The position numbers and the translations under genes are program-made. The notes below the pieces were generated by a model. It was not told the origin of the DNA, searched no databases, and worked only from the letters and a program-made list of their open reading frames with translations. DNA of 64,000 nt, from NCBI GenBank assembly GCA_021731085.1, contig JAKFYB010000025.1, positions 44,679 through 108,678 of the forward strand, read 5' to 3'. Source of the stretch: Dehalococcoidia bacterium (GTDB lineage Bacteria; Chloroflexota; Dehalococcoidia; DSTF01; JACRBR01). Below are positions 42,152 through 49,892 of the stretch, in pieces. Every line of letters starts with the position of its first letter. The first letter of the stretch is position 1.

Positions 42152-43852
42152 CTAGTACTTCCGCTCTTCCGGCTGAAACTCCGTGATCGTCACGGGGATG
42201 TACGTCATTTTCTCGCTGCCATCCGGCTGCTTCGTCAGCACAATGTGCTTCAGCCAGTTCTCGTCGTCGCGGTTCGGGAAATCCAACCGAGTGTGCGCCC
42301 CACGACTCTCCTTACGCTCGATAGCACTCGTCGCGATCATGTCCGCGCAGTCGAGCATGTAGCCCAGCTCGATGTGGAACAGCAGGTCTGTATTGAAGAC
42401 GCTGCCCTTGTCCTCGACTCCGACCTTGTCGTACCGCTCGCGCAACGTCTTCAGTTCACCTTGCTGCGCTACCAACTTGTCCGGCGAGCGGAACAGGCCC
42501 ACATTCGCGCTCATCGAAACGCCCATATCACGCCGAATCTTCGCAACGCGGTCGCCGTTCGTCGGCCGGTCGAGAATGCCGCGGATCATCTTGCGGTCGT
42601 TCTCGACGACGCTTTCCGGGATCGGCTTGAATGTCTTGCCTTGCATCCACGGCACCGCGTGCTCGGCCGCTCGCCGCCCGAACACCAGCGTGTCCAGCAG
42701 CGAGTTCGCACCGACGCGATTCGCGCCGTGAACGCTCACGCACGCCGCCTCGCCCGCTGAGTACAGTCCCGGCATCGGCGTCAGTCCGTCGATGTCCGTC
42801 TTTACGCCGCCCATGATGTAGTGCACGCCGGGTAGTACCGGCAGCAGTTCCTTCGCGATGTCGATGTTCACGAGGTCCCGCGCGATCTCGTAGATCTCTT
42901 CCAGCTTCTCCTTGATGACGTCTTCACCGAGGTGCCGCATGTCGAGGTACACACAGCCATCGACCGCGCGCCCGGCGTCGATCTCCATCTGCTCCGCGCG
43001 CGAAACAACATCGCGCGACGCAAGCTCCATCATCTTCGGCGCGTACTTCTCCATGAAGCGCTCGCCGTCCTTGTTCAGTAGGTACGCGCCCTCGCCGCGC
43101 GCGCCCTCGGTGATCAAAACACCCGACCCCTTAAGTGTGGTCGGGTGGATCTGCACCATCTCCATGTCCATGATCGGCGCGCCCGCACGGTACGCCTGCG
43201 CGATGCCGTCGCCGGTGCAGATCAGCGCGTTCGTCGAAGGCTCGTACACACGTCCGAGCCCGCCCGTCGCGATGATCGTCGCCTTTGCTGTGATCGCGTG
43301 CAATTCGCCGGTGCGAATGTTCATCGCTACTGCGCCGCGGCACACACCCTCATCGACGATCAGGCTCGTGACGAACCACTCTTCGTACATCCGCATCGCG
43401 TCGTGGACGGCCGGCTTCATCAACTGCTCGTACAGCACGTGCAGGATCGCCTGGCCCGTAATCGCGCCGACGAAGAACGTCCGCGCCTTGCCCATACCGC
43501 CGAAGCGGCGCACGGCCATTTGGCCGTCGTCCTTGCGGCTGAAGACCACGCCCCAGTGCTCGCACTGCAGCACTTCCTTGCCGCCCTCGCGCGCCAGGAT
43601 CTCAATCGCGTCCTGGTCGCCCAGGTAGTCCGAAGCTTTCGTCGTCTCGAAGAAGTGCTCCTCCCACGGACCACCGCCTTCGCCGAGCCCCGGGCCGTTG
43701 ATGCCGCCCTGCGCCGCGTTCGAGTGCGAACGCACCGGGTGCACCTTCGACACCATCGCCACGTCGGCGCCCAGCTCCTGCGCCCGCAGCGCCGCTCGCA
43801 TCCCCGCGAGACCCCCGCCGATGACCAGAACGTCGTGTTCGTAGACAGCCAT
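42152..43852 (-). CDS. sdhA: succinate dehydrogenase/fumarate reductase flavoprotein subunit
   Basis: A 566-residue flavoprotein: FAD fold VLVIGGGLAGMRAALRA, the SHSNAAQGGINGPG loop with His43 as the expected covalent FAD site, and the dicarboxylate site IHPTTLKGSGVLITEGARGEG. C-terminal helical domain ends REESRKY-like. It catalyses succinate to fumarate oxidation (or the reverse) and starts the sdhA-sdhB-hdrB-like operon. The 59-base gap before sdhB holds a short degenerate repeat. Confidence 0.93.
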   Translation of the reverse strand: MAVYEHDVLVIGGGLAGMRAALRAQELGADVAMVSKVHPVRSHSNAAQGGINGPGLGEGGGPWEEHFFETTKASDYLGDQDAIEILAREGGKEVLQCEHWGVVFSRKDDGQMAVRRFGGMGKARTFFVGAITGQAILHVLYEQLMKPAVHDAMRMYEEWFVTSLIVDEGVCRGAVAMNIRTGELHAITAKATIIATGGLGRVYEPSTNALICTGDGIAQAYRAGAPIMDMEMVQIHPTTLKGSGVLITEGARGEGAYLLNKDGERFMEKYAPKMMELASRDVVSRAEQMEIDAGRAVDGCVYLDMRHLGEDVIKEKLEEIYEIARDLVNIDIAKELLPVLPGVHYIMGGVKTDIDGLTPMPGLYSAGEAACVSVHGANRVGANSLLDTLVFGRRAAEHAVPWMQGKTFKPIPESVVENDRKMIRGILDRPTNGDRVAKIRRDMGVSMSANVGLFRSPDKLVAQQGELKTLRERYDKVGVEDKGSVFNTDLLFHIELGYMLDCADMIATSAIERKESRGAHTRLDFPNRDDENWLKHIVLTKQPDGSEKMTYIPVTITEFQPEERKY

Positions 43853-43901
43853 AGCGGCCTACACCTTCCTGCTAGCGTCGAAATGTTGATGTGGGGTGGG
43901 G

Positions 43902-43946
43902 TGAACGTCCACCAAACCCGAAGTTCCCTTCCGGGATGAACGTCCA
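43902..43946. repeat. direct repeat TGAACGTCCA upstream of sdhA
   Basis: The 10-mer TGAACGTCCA occurs at 43902-43911 and 43937-43946, 35 bases apart, in the 296-base gap (43853-44148) between the divergent sdhA and LLM oxidoreductase genes. It may be a regulator site. Apart from a small CCCGAAG/CTTCCGGG-type hairpin and a possible TTGACC -35 (44071) nothing else is evident in this gap. Confidence 0.35.
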
Positions 43947-44148
43947 TGGGGGCATCGGTAGCTTCGAATCATCCCCCCTCCAGAGGCATGTGAACCGTAT
44001 CACTTGCCTGTCGTAGGCTCAACAGCGGCGGTCCAGGGACGCATGAATCCCAGGGCCGAATGGCACATCCTTGACCGCGCGCCGGCGGCACTTCACACTC
44101 GATCGACGGCCCCAACAACCAATGACTCACAACCACGAGGACCAACGA

Positions 44149-45057
44149 ATGCGCATCGGCCTCCAGATCCCATACCTAACATGGCCCAACGGCCCCGAAG
44201 CCATGGGCGAAACACTCGCCGCCATCGCGAAGCGCGCCGAAGACTGCGGCTTCTACAGCCTCTGGCTCATGGACCACTTCCTCCAGATCCCCGGCGTCGG
44301 CAAGCCCGAACAGGACATGATCGAGGGCTACACCGGTCTCGCCTTCGCCGCCGGAAACACGAAGTCCATCAAGCTCGGCACGATGGTCACCGGCGCGACC
44401 TATCGCAACCCCGGCGTCCTCATCAAGACCGTCACCACTCTCGACGTGCTCTCAGGCGGCCGCGCCTACTTCGGCGTCGGCGCCGGCTGGTTCGAGCAGG
44501 AGCACGACGCGTTCGGCATCCCGTTCGGCACCTGGACCGACCGCTTCCAGAAGCTCGAGGACACCCTCAAGATCGCCCACCAGATGTGGGATCCCGAAAA
44601 CAACGGCCCCTTCGACGGCAAGCACTTCCACTTCGCCGAGACCCTCTGCGTCCCCCAACCCGTCACGAAGCCCCACCCGCCGATTCTCATCGGCGGCCGC
44701 GGCGAGAAGAAGACCCTGCGCTTCGTCGCCAAATACGCCGACGCCTGGAACATGGGCGGTGGCATCCCCAACGAGGACAACTTCAACGAGTTCGTCCGCC
44801 TCAGCGCCGTGCTCAAGGACCACTGCGACCGCGAGGGCCGCGACTACAACGCCATCGAGAAGACCGTGCTCTTCACGTTCCAGGTCCGCGAGCAAGAAGG
44901 CCCCCGCTGGCAGACCCCGCAGCAAACCCTCGACTGGCTCCGCCGCTTCCGCGACGCCGGCCTCGACCAGCCCATCGTAAACATGCCCTTCGTCGAGAAC
45001 CCCGCGACGCTGGCGTATCTGGCCGAAAACGTCATCACCAAGATCGAGAGTTGGTAG
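44149..45057 (+). CDS. LLM-class F420-dependent oxidoreductase
   Basis: A 302-residue TIM-barrel oxidoreductase of the luciferase-like superfamily: RIGLQIPYLTWPNGPEAM, the SLWLMDHFLQI strand, TYRNPGVLIKTVTTLDVLSGGRA, GVGAGWFEQEH and the HPPILIGGRGEKKTLR motif typical of F420-using members. ATG 44149 follows GAGGA by seven bases. It probably oxidises an alcohol or reduces an unsaturated substrate with coenzyme F420, a cofactor used by some Chloroflexota. No partner genes are adjacent. Confidence 0.88.
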   Translation: MRIGLQIPYLTWPNGPEAMGETLAAIAKRAEDCGFYSLWLMDHFLQIPGVGKPEQDMIEGYTGLAFAAGNTKSIKLGTMVTGATYRNPGVLIKTVTTLDVLSGGRAYFGVGAGWFEQEHDAFGIPFGTWTDRFQKLEDTLKIAHQMWDPENNGPFDGKHFHFAETLCVPQPVTKPHPPILIGGRGEKKTLRFVAKYADAWNMGGGIPNEDNFNEFVRLSAVLKDHCDREGRDYNAIEKTVLFTFQVREQEGPRWQTPQQTLDWLRRFRDAGLDQPIVNMPFVENPATLAYLAENVITKIESW

Positions 45058-45062
45058 ACAAG

Positions 45063-45317
45063 TCACGCCCGTCGGTATGTCACCTGGATCCGCGTGCCCG
45101 GACTGTAGTCGCCTACCGGATCTACGCGGTCAGACTGACGGCCCTTCGGTGCGCCCAGATGCCACGGGACGCTGGCGGAGAAGCAACCTGAACCGCGCTC
45201 AGTGACCAGCGCGTCATCAACCATCTCTGGTACCCAGCCCTGCGCACGCATGATCTGGATGTCCAGATCAAACTCTGCGCGGCTGCCATAGACCTTGGTG
45301 CGACGGTGAGTGGTCAT
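45063..45317 (-). CDS. small conserved-looking protein, unknown
   Basis: An 84-residue protein: FDLDIQIMRAQGWVPEMVDD followed by an unremarkable middle and C-terminal GTRIQVTYRR. Small proteins of the form '...GW...V...TYRR' are common next to transport or membrane genes in Chloroflexota/Actinobacteria, but I recognise no named family. Begins with ATG in an otherwise gene-free stretch, convergent with the LLM gene five bases away. Confidence 0.5.
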   Translation of the reverse strand: MTTHRRTKVYGSRAEFDLDIQIMRAQGWVPEMVDDALVTERGSGCFSASVPWHLGAPKGRQSDRVDPVGDYSPGTRIQVTYRRA

Positions 45318-45375
45318 TCTGGCATCTTTGCTGGCGTGCGACGCGTCCGAAATCTGACATCAGACAGCCGACGGC

Positions 45376-46200
45376 CTACTTCCCCCGCATCGGCACATGC
45401 ACCGCGAACGGCCCCTGCGCGTTCCACTGCCGTCCCGCCGTCAGCCCGCCATCCACCACGATCGACTGCCCCGTCACGAACGTCGACTCATCGCTCGCCA
45501 GCCACAGCGCCGCCTGCGCGATGTCCTCCGGCTCCCCAGCGCGCCGAATCGGCTGAAACATCTTCAGCCCCGCGCGCGCCATATCCGCGCTCCGACCCGC
45601 GTCATCGCCCGGGATCCCCTGCGTGATCAGCGGCGTCACGATCCCGCCCGGACAGATCGCGTTCACGCGGATGCCGTACTCCGCAAGCTCCAGCGCCACC
45701 GTCCGAGTCAGGTGCATCACGCCCGCCTTTGCGACGGAGTAGATGTGCGGCCCATCACCGCCCGCGATCCCCGCCACGCTCGCCGTCGAGATGATGCTCC
45801 CGCCTCCCCCCTGCGATTTCATCACCGGCGCCGCGTGCTTCATCCCGAAGAACGGCCCCCGCAACAGCACGTTCATCGTGAAGTCGTACTCCTCCGCCGG
45901 CGTTTCCTCGATAGGCCCGACTGTCCCGACGACGCCCGCGTTGTTAAAGATGCAGTCCAGCCGCCCGAACTTCGACGCCGCAAGCGCGATCGCCGCCTTC
46001 ACATCCTCCTCCACCGTCACGTCCGTCCGCCGGTACGCCGCCAGCCCGCCCAGCTCACCCGCCAGCGCATTCCCGCGCTCATCCTGCACATCCGCGATGA
46101 CGACGCGCGCGCCTTCTTCAACGAAGAGGCGGACGGTGGCCTCACCGATGCCGCTTGCGCCACCTGTAATCACGGCGACCTTGCCGTCCATGCGTCCCAT
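45376..46200 (-). CDS. short-chain dehydrogenase/reductase
   Basis: A 274-residue classical SDR with TGGASGIGEATVRLF (NAD(P) binding), NNAGVVG, catalytic Ser in IISTASVAG and YSVAKAGV (Tyr-x-x-x-Lys). ATG 46200 follows GGAGGA by five bases. Cofactor preference appears to be NAD (Asp after beta-2, IADVQDE). Substrate unknown. Divergent to the first transglutaminase-like gene with a palindrome in between. Confidence 0.9.
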   Translation of the reverse strand: MGRMDGKVAVITGGASGIGEATVRLFVEEGARVVIADVQDERGNALAGELGGLAAYRRTDVTVEEDVKAAIALAASKFGRLDCIFNNAGVVGTVGPIEETPAEEYDFTMNVLLRGPFFGMKHAAPVMKSQGGGGSIISTASVAGIAGGDGPHIYSVAKAGVMHLTRTVALELAEYGIRVNAICPGGIVTPLITQGIPGDDAGRSADMARAGLKMFQPIRRAGEPEDIAQAALWLASDESTFVTGQSIVVDGGLTAGRQWNAQGPFAVHVPMRGK

Positions 46201-46272
46201 GTTGGTCCTCCTCCACAACGACTTGTCGGCGGAAGCCTACCGGCTGCGCTGGATATGGTCATCGGCCATCAC

Positions 46273-46294
46273 TGCTGACAAATCTGTGTCAGCA
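46273..46294. promoter_or_regulatory. 8-bp palindrome in a divergent promoter region
   Basis: TGCTGACA and TGTCAGCA are perfect arms around six bases (AATCTG). Lies midway in the 137-base gap between the divergent SDR and transglutaminase-like genes. On the minus strand its end supplies TTGTCA, a possible -35. Operator for an unknown regulator. Confidence 0.45.
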
Positions 46295-46337
46295 TCCCCA
46301 TTGACCATCACCACCCAGATCGCCGACACTCGCACCC

Positions 46338-47228
46338 ATGACCCACGAAGAACTCCTCGCCTACTACACAACCCCCGGCATCTTCACCACCGTCCGCGGC
46401 TACGAAGCCCAGATCGACGCCATGCCCCACGACATCCCGGCGATAGCCGCCGCTGTCTCCGGCCTCATCGTCCACCAGGCCCTCGCCCCTGCATACAAAG
46501 TCACCCTCTCCCCCGAACAGATCGCCCAGTCGCAACTCCACACAGCCGAAGCCATGCTCGCCAACGCGACCGCGCACAACAACAGCCCCCTCACCGAAAC
46601 TCGCGACCCCAACGAGCGCGCCGTCGGCGTCTGCCGCCACTTCGCGACCCTCTTCGTCGCCATCCTCCGCCACAAGGGCATCCCCGCCCGAGTCCGGGCC
46701 GGGTTCGCCGATTACTTCGGCAACGCCCTGCACGGCGAGCACTGGGTCGGCGAGTACTGGCATGCAGAACAAAGCCGCTGGATCCTCATCGACCCGACCT
46801 TCGATGACATGCAGCGCAAGATCTTCAAGCCCGATGTCGACACCCTCGACGTCCCCCGCGACCGCTTTCTCGTCGCCGGTGACGCCTGGAAGCTCTGCCG
46901 CACCGGCGCCGCCGATCCCAAAACCTTCGGCGTCGCCGGCACTGAAAACTGGGGCCTCATCGAAGTCTTCGGTGAAATCTTCCAGGACCTCGCCGCCCTC
47001 CAGAAGATCGAACTCCTCCCCTGGGGCTGGTACGGCATCGCTACCGACGACGCCAACTGCGACCGCGAGACAGCCCTCCTCGACCGCCTCGCCGCGCTAA
47101 CGTCGAGTGCAGACGCCGCCGCAATGGAAGAACTGAACGCCATACTCGTAGCTGAAAACCGCATCCGCGTCCCCCAAGAAACCATCGCCGCCGTCCTGGA
47201 GCGCGAGAAACGGGTGGCGGCGGTATGA
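46338..47228 (+). CDS. transglutaminase-like cysteine hydrolase, copy 1
   Basis: A 296-residue protein with a transglutaminase-type core: Cys in GVCRHFATLFVAILRHKGIP, His in EHWVGEYWH and Asp in WILIDPTFDD, the usual Cys-His-Asp order. The N-terminal MTHEELLAYYTTPGIFTT is shared with copy 2. Bacterial proteins with this core are mostly proteases, peptidases or amidases. No signal peptide. Copy 2 lies 480 bases downstream on the same strand. Confidence 0.82.
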   Translation: MTHEELLAYYTTPGIFTTVRGYEAQIDAMPHDIPAIAAAVSGLIVHQALAPAYKVTLSPEQIAQSQLHTAEAMLANATAHNNSPLTETRDPNERAVGVCRHFATLFVAILRHKGIPARVRAGFADYFGNALHGEHWVGEYWHAEQSRWILIDPTFDDMQRKIFKPDVDTLDVPRDRFLVAGDAWKLCRTGAADPKTFGVAGTENWGLIEVFGEIFQDLAALQKIELLPWGWYGIATDDANCDRETALLDRLAALTSSADAAAMEELNAILVAENRIRVPQETIAAVLEREKRVAAV

Positions 47229-47246
47229 GCATCGATTTGGAACGGT

Positions 47247-47337
47247 GTCATTCTGAGCGAAGCGAAGATCTTGTCCGTGCACCTTCGTCACGAAAATGCG
47301 GTAGCGCTGCAAGGCCTCAAGCATTGATCGGAATGAC
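47247..47337. repeat. 91-bp MITE-like element with 7-bp terminal inverted repeat
   Basis: Begins GTCATTCTGAGCGAAGCGAAG and ends GAATGAC (reverse complement of GTCATTC). A second, incomplete copy begins at 48871 (GTCATTCTGAGCGCAAGCGAAG). This GTCATTCTGAGCG element is widespread in bacterial intergenic DNA. It is too small to encode a transposase. Confidence 0.55.
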
Positions 47338-47347
47338 TTCGTAGGAG

Positions 47348-47593
47348 ATGAGTAGTGGTGCTCTCGGAGTTGGAACGATTGTCGTCTTCGGCGCTGCGCT
47401 CGTCGTCTGTCTGACGCTAGCTCGATTCGTCGACCCGATTGTCGGGGCAGTCGCGACTTGGGCCGAGGCTACGCAAGCTGAAGGGGGCTTCAGGAGTCGA
47501 GGCTTTCGTAACTGGTGGCTCGGGGGTTTCCTGGTTGGTGCGGCAATCTCGGGTGTTGCCGTGATGAGCGGAGTAGCGCGGGTGCTCACATAA
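47348..47593 (+). CDS. small membrane protein between the transglutaminase pair
   Basis: An 81-residue protein with two hydrophobic segments (about 6-24 and 59-77) and a polar middle. ATG 47348 has TAGGAG immediately before it (spacing too short), so the start is doubtful. No family recognised. Confidence 0.4.
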   Translation: MSSGALGVGTIVVFGAALVVCLTLARFVDPIVGAVATWAEATQAEGGFRSRGFRNWWLGGFLVGAAISGVAVMSGVARVLT

Positions 47594-47710
47594 AGAAAGT
47601 CGGACACTCCCCGATGTCGCCTCGAGGTCTGGAGCTTGTTGTAGGTTCCGTCGATACGTTGAGAATCGAGCTTCAATCAGAGACGCTCGTGCTTCCGCAG
47701 GAGAACCATC

Positions 47711-48646
47711 ATGAACCAGAATGAACTACTCGACTACTACAAGGCCACAGGCCCCTTCACGACGATCGCAGGCTTCGAAGACCAGGTAGACGCCCTCCCC
47801 GACGACATCGGCAAGATCGTCCACGCCGTCCAGATGCTCCTCGTCCACCGAGGCTGGGCACCCGCCTACGGCCTCACCCTCACACCGGAGCAAGAAACCG
47901 AGAACGGCCTCCACAGCACCGAAGCGATGCTCACGCGAGCGATGCAGAAAGACCCCGCGCCTATCGGAGCGACGCGCATGCCCGACAAGCGCGTAGTCGG
48001 CATCTGCCGCCACTTCTCGACCATGATGGCCGCCTTCCTAAAACGCAAAGGCATTCCCGCCCGCGCCCGCTGCGGCTTCGCCACCTATTTCGAGCAAGGC
48101 AAGTACGTCGACCACTGGGTCGCCGAGTACTGGAACGCCGACGACTCACGCTGGATCCAGGTCGACGCGCAGCTCGACAGCCTCCAGCAGAAGGCAAAGA
48201 ACGTCGACTTCGACCCGCTCGACACGCCGCGCGACCGCTTCCTCAACGCCAGCGACGTCTGGCAGCAGTACCGAGCCGGCAAGATCGACCCCGACACCTG
48301 CGGCATCATGCACATGTGGGGCGCCTGGTACATCATCGGCAACCTCGCCCTCGACGTCGCCTCGCTGCAACGCGTCGAACTGCTCCCCTGGGAGCCCGTC
48401 GGCATCCTCGGCATCACCGGCGAGCCGCCCGCCTCGCAAGAGGACGCCGACGAAGCCTCAGCCCTCTACGACGCCGTAGCGTCCCTAACCAACGCAGCAG
48501 ACTCCAACGCCATTACGGATCTCCTCAAGATGGCCGAGACAGACCCGCGCCTCCTCCCGCCACCAGAAACGATCACCAAAGCGCAGACCGCCGACGCCAC
48601 CGGCCACGGCACCGGCCCCAACCCGCTCTCAACCTTCAGCGAATGA
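47711..48646 (+). CDS. transglutaminase-like cysteine hydrolase, copy 2
   Basis: A 311-residue paralogue of copy 1: shares N-terminal NELLDYYKATGPFTT, Cys in GICRHFSTMMAAFLKRKGIP, His in DHWVAEYWN and Asp in RWIQVDAQLDS. The C-terminal 40 residues are extended and Pro/Thr-rich. The two copies likely arose by tandem duplication and the intervening stretch received a repeat and a small ORF. ATG 47711 is preceded by GCAGGAGAAC. Confidence 0.82.
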   Translation: MNQNELLDYYKATGPFTTIAGFEDQVDALPDDIGKIVHAVQMLLVHRGWAPAYGLTLTPEQETENGLHSTEAMLTRAMQKDPAPIGATRMPDKRVVGICRHFSTMMAAFLKRKGIPARARCGFATYFEQGKYVDHWVAEYWNADDSRWIQVDAQLDSLQQKAKNVDFDPLDTPRDRFLNASDVWQQYRAGKIDPDTCGIMHMWGAWYIIGNLALDVASLQRVELLPWEPVGILGITGEPPASQEDADEASALYDAVASLTNAADSNAITDLLKMAETDPRLLPPPETITKAQTADATGHGTGPNPLSTFSE

Positions 48647-48653
48647 TCCGGAC

Positions 48654-48672
48654 CGCGGGCTTTCAGCCCGCG
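48654..48672. repeat. REP-like palindrome (same family as 30354-30538)
   Basis: CGCGGGC-TTTCA-GCCCGCG, eight bases after the stop codon of transglutaminase copy 2. Same core as the array at 30 kb. Confidence 0.65.
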
Positions 48673-48691
48673 TCGCCGGTCGACAAAGTGC

Positions 48692-48860
48692 TCCGATGCG
48701 ACAGCGCCACCGAACCGCCGCGTAGGGTCGCACGGCTGTGCGCCCTCGTCGCACACATCCGATGTCGCTTGCGATAGCGCCACCAAACGTTCGCGTAGGG
48801 GCGCTGCTCTGCCGCGCCCTCACCGCCCACAACCGCCGTCCGATGCGATAGCGCCCCACA
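48692..48860. repeat. 2.3 imperfect copies of a 66-81-bp repeat plus REP-like hairpins
   Basis: Units begin TCCGATG at 48692, 48758 and 48839 and include GATAGCGCCACC-like and GTAGGGxCGC...GCGCCCTC segments. The latter are imperfect forms of the GTAGGGGCGCAGC-type palindrome found at 50735 and 52208. The stretch 48690-48945 has no gene that I can support. Confidence 0.5.
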
Positions 48861-48870
48861 TTCTCGATCT

Positions 48871-48900
48871 GTCATTCTGAGCGCAAGCGAAGAATCTTGT
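48871..48900 (+). repeat. partial copy of the GTCATTCTGAGCG element
   Basis: GTCATTCTGAGCGCAAGCGA matches the 5' end of the 47247 element; the other end is lost, with only GCACATTCTGG near 48931. Confidence 0.5.
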
Positions 48901-48945
48901 TCGTCTAGCACGGTTGCGTGGGCGACAGCGCGAAGGCACATTCTG

Positions 48946-49386
48946 GTGAACGTCCTGAGTGTCATGGTTCCCGTTGCGGTCGCGCTTCATGTGCTGGTCG
49001 CGTGGTCCTGTTCCGCTGAAGAACCGCCGCCCATCCCCGAATACGCAATGCTGGGCGAAGAAGACGGCTTCGTGGTCGCATTTGAAGGAGAGGTAGACAC
49101 CACTCGCGGCTCCTATACCGCAGTGCTATCTGGCTCGAATCTAGAACAAAATCTGTTGCCTGAGTTAACCGACATGCGAATCCCTGAGTCGGCTGAAAAG
49201 CGCCTGCTCGACAACGGATGGGAGTCGATCAGTCTGCCGTCGCCGACAGTTGACTCGCGGGATCGCTTTTCGCAGATTCGGCCGAATCATTCCGTCGAAT
49301 ACCGCAAGGAGGGCTCCTGCCTCCTCTACTTTGACTTCGTCGGGGATGGGTCCTTGAACGGCGACTTGCTGCTTAGCCAGCAGTAA
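48946..49386 (+). CDS. exported protein of unknown function
   Basis: A 146-residue protein. The N-terminus VPVAVALHVLVAWSCSAEE looks like a signal peptide with a Cys near the cleavage site (WSC), a weak lipobox. The mature part is acidic with a mixture of strands; no family recognised. GTG 48946 or ATG 48964 (MVPVAV) are possible starts. Base composition is less GC-rich than neighbours. Confidence 0.5.
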   Translation: MNVLSVMVPVAVALHVLVAWSCSAEEPPPIPEYAMLGEEDGFVVAFEGEVDTTRGSYTAVLSGSNLEQNLLPELTDMRIPESAEKRLLDNGWESISLPSPTVDSRDRFSQIRPNHSVEYRKEGSCLLYFDFVGDGSLNGDLLLSQQ

Positions 49387-49542
49387 GAGCAGCCTTGCAC
49401 GACTTCAATCGGGTGGTGCAGGTTCAACTTCGTAGATGCTAGCAGCGCCCCGGCATTTTCGAAGAGTGCCATCCGAAGCTAGGACATCACCCCAACCCCA
49501 CCCTAAGCTCGCCTCCACAAACCCAGAACAGGAGGCAACAGC
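49387..49542. other. intergenic stretch, no gene seen
   Basis: 156 bases between the exported protein and the holin-like pseudogene. I see no promoter or hairpin worth naming. AGGAGGCAAC just before 49543 is a good ribosome site for the following ORF. Confidence 0.5.
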
Positions 49543-49814
49543 ATGGAATCCCACATCCTCACTGCAGCAGCCGCAGCCCCCATCATCACCGCCCTAGTAG
49601 CCGCCATCGGCATCGCCCTCCCCAACTCCCCCGCCGAGCCTACCCGCTCGCAGCCATCGTCCTCGGCATCGCCTGGTGCAGCATCATCGCCGCCGCCAAC
49701 AACGACCTCGGGTGGCCCGTCCTCATCGCAGGCGCAATCGCCGGCCTAACCGCATCCGGCCTCTACAGCGCCGCTGTGAAGCCGATCAATCAATCCTTTC
49801 GCGGCGCGTCGTGA
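49543..49814 (+). pseudogene. frameshifted holin-like small membrane protein
   Basis: ATG 49543 begins with hydrophobic MESHILTAAAAAPIITALVA then GIALPNSP, after which the frame turns into a Ser/Pro-rich tail ending at 49749. In the +1 frame from about 49636 the sequence continues sensibly as AYPLAAIVLGIAWCS, then a second helix LIAGAIAGLTASGLY, ending SFRGAS-TGA at 49814. A single missing C in the CCCCC run near 49630 explains it. The joined protein (about 90 residues, two to three helices) resembles small phage holins. A sequencing error cannot be excluded. Good SD AGGAGG upstream. Confidence 0.6.
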
Positions 49815-49892
49815 TGAAAATCAATTAATCACTTAACGACTTATTATTCGGAAAACTTTTTTTGAACCACTTTTTTCGCGAGGACAAACCAA
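49815..49892. other. AT-rich intergenic spacer
   Basis: A strikingly AT-rich stretch for this window (TTAATCACTTAACGACTTA, a run of seven T and another of six). No palindrome with matching T-run; it may be a promoter for the lysin-like gene or foreign DNA. Confidence 0.4.

Noticed and set aside
41091..42155. 354-codon plus-strand frame opposite sdhB
   Set aside because: Shadow of the Cys/Arg-rich SdhB codons.
45397..46278. 293-codon plus-strand frame opposite the SDR
   Set aside because: Shadow frame, very Arg/His-rich and crossing the palindrome between genes.
49543..49749. Holin-like ORF as an intact Ser/Pro-rich 68-residue protein
   Set aside because: The second half in this frame is low-complexity, whereas the +1 frame continues with two natural membrane helices; a frameshift is more likely.
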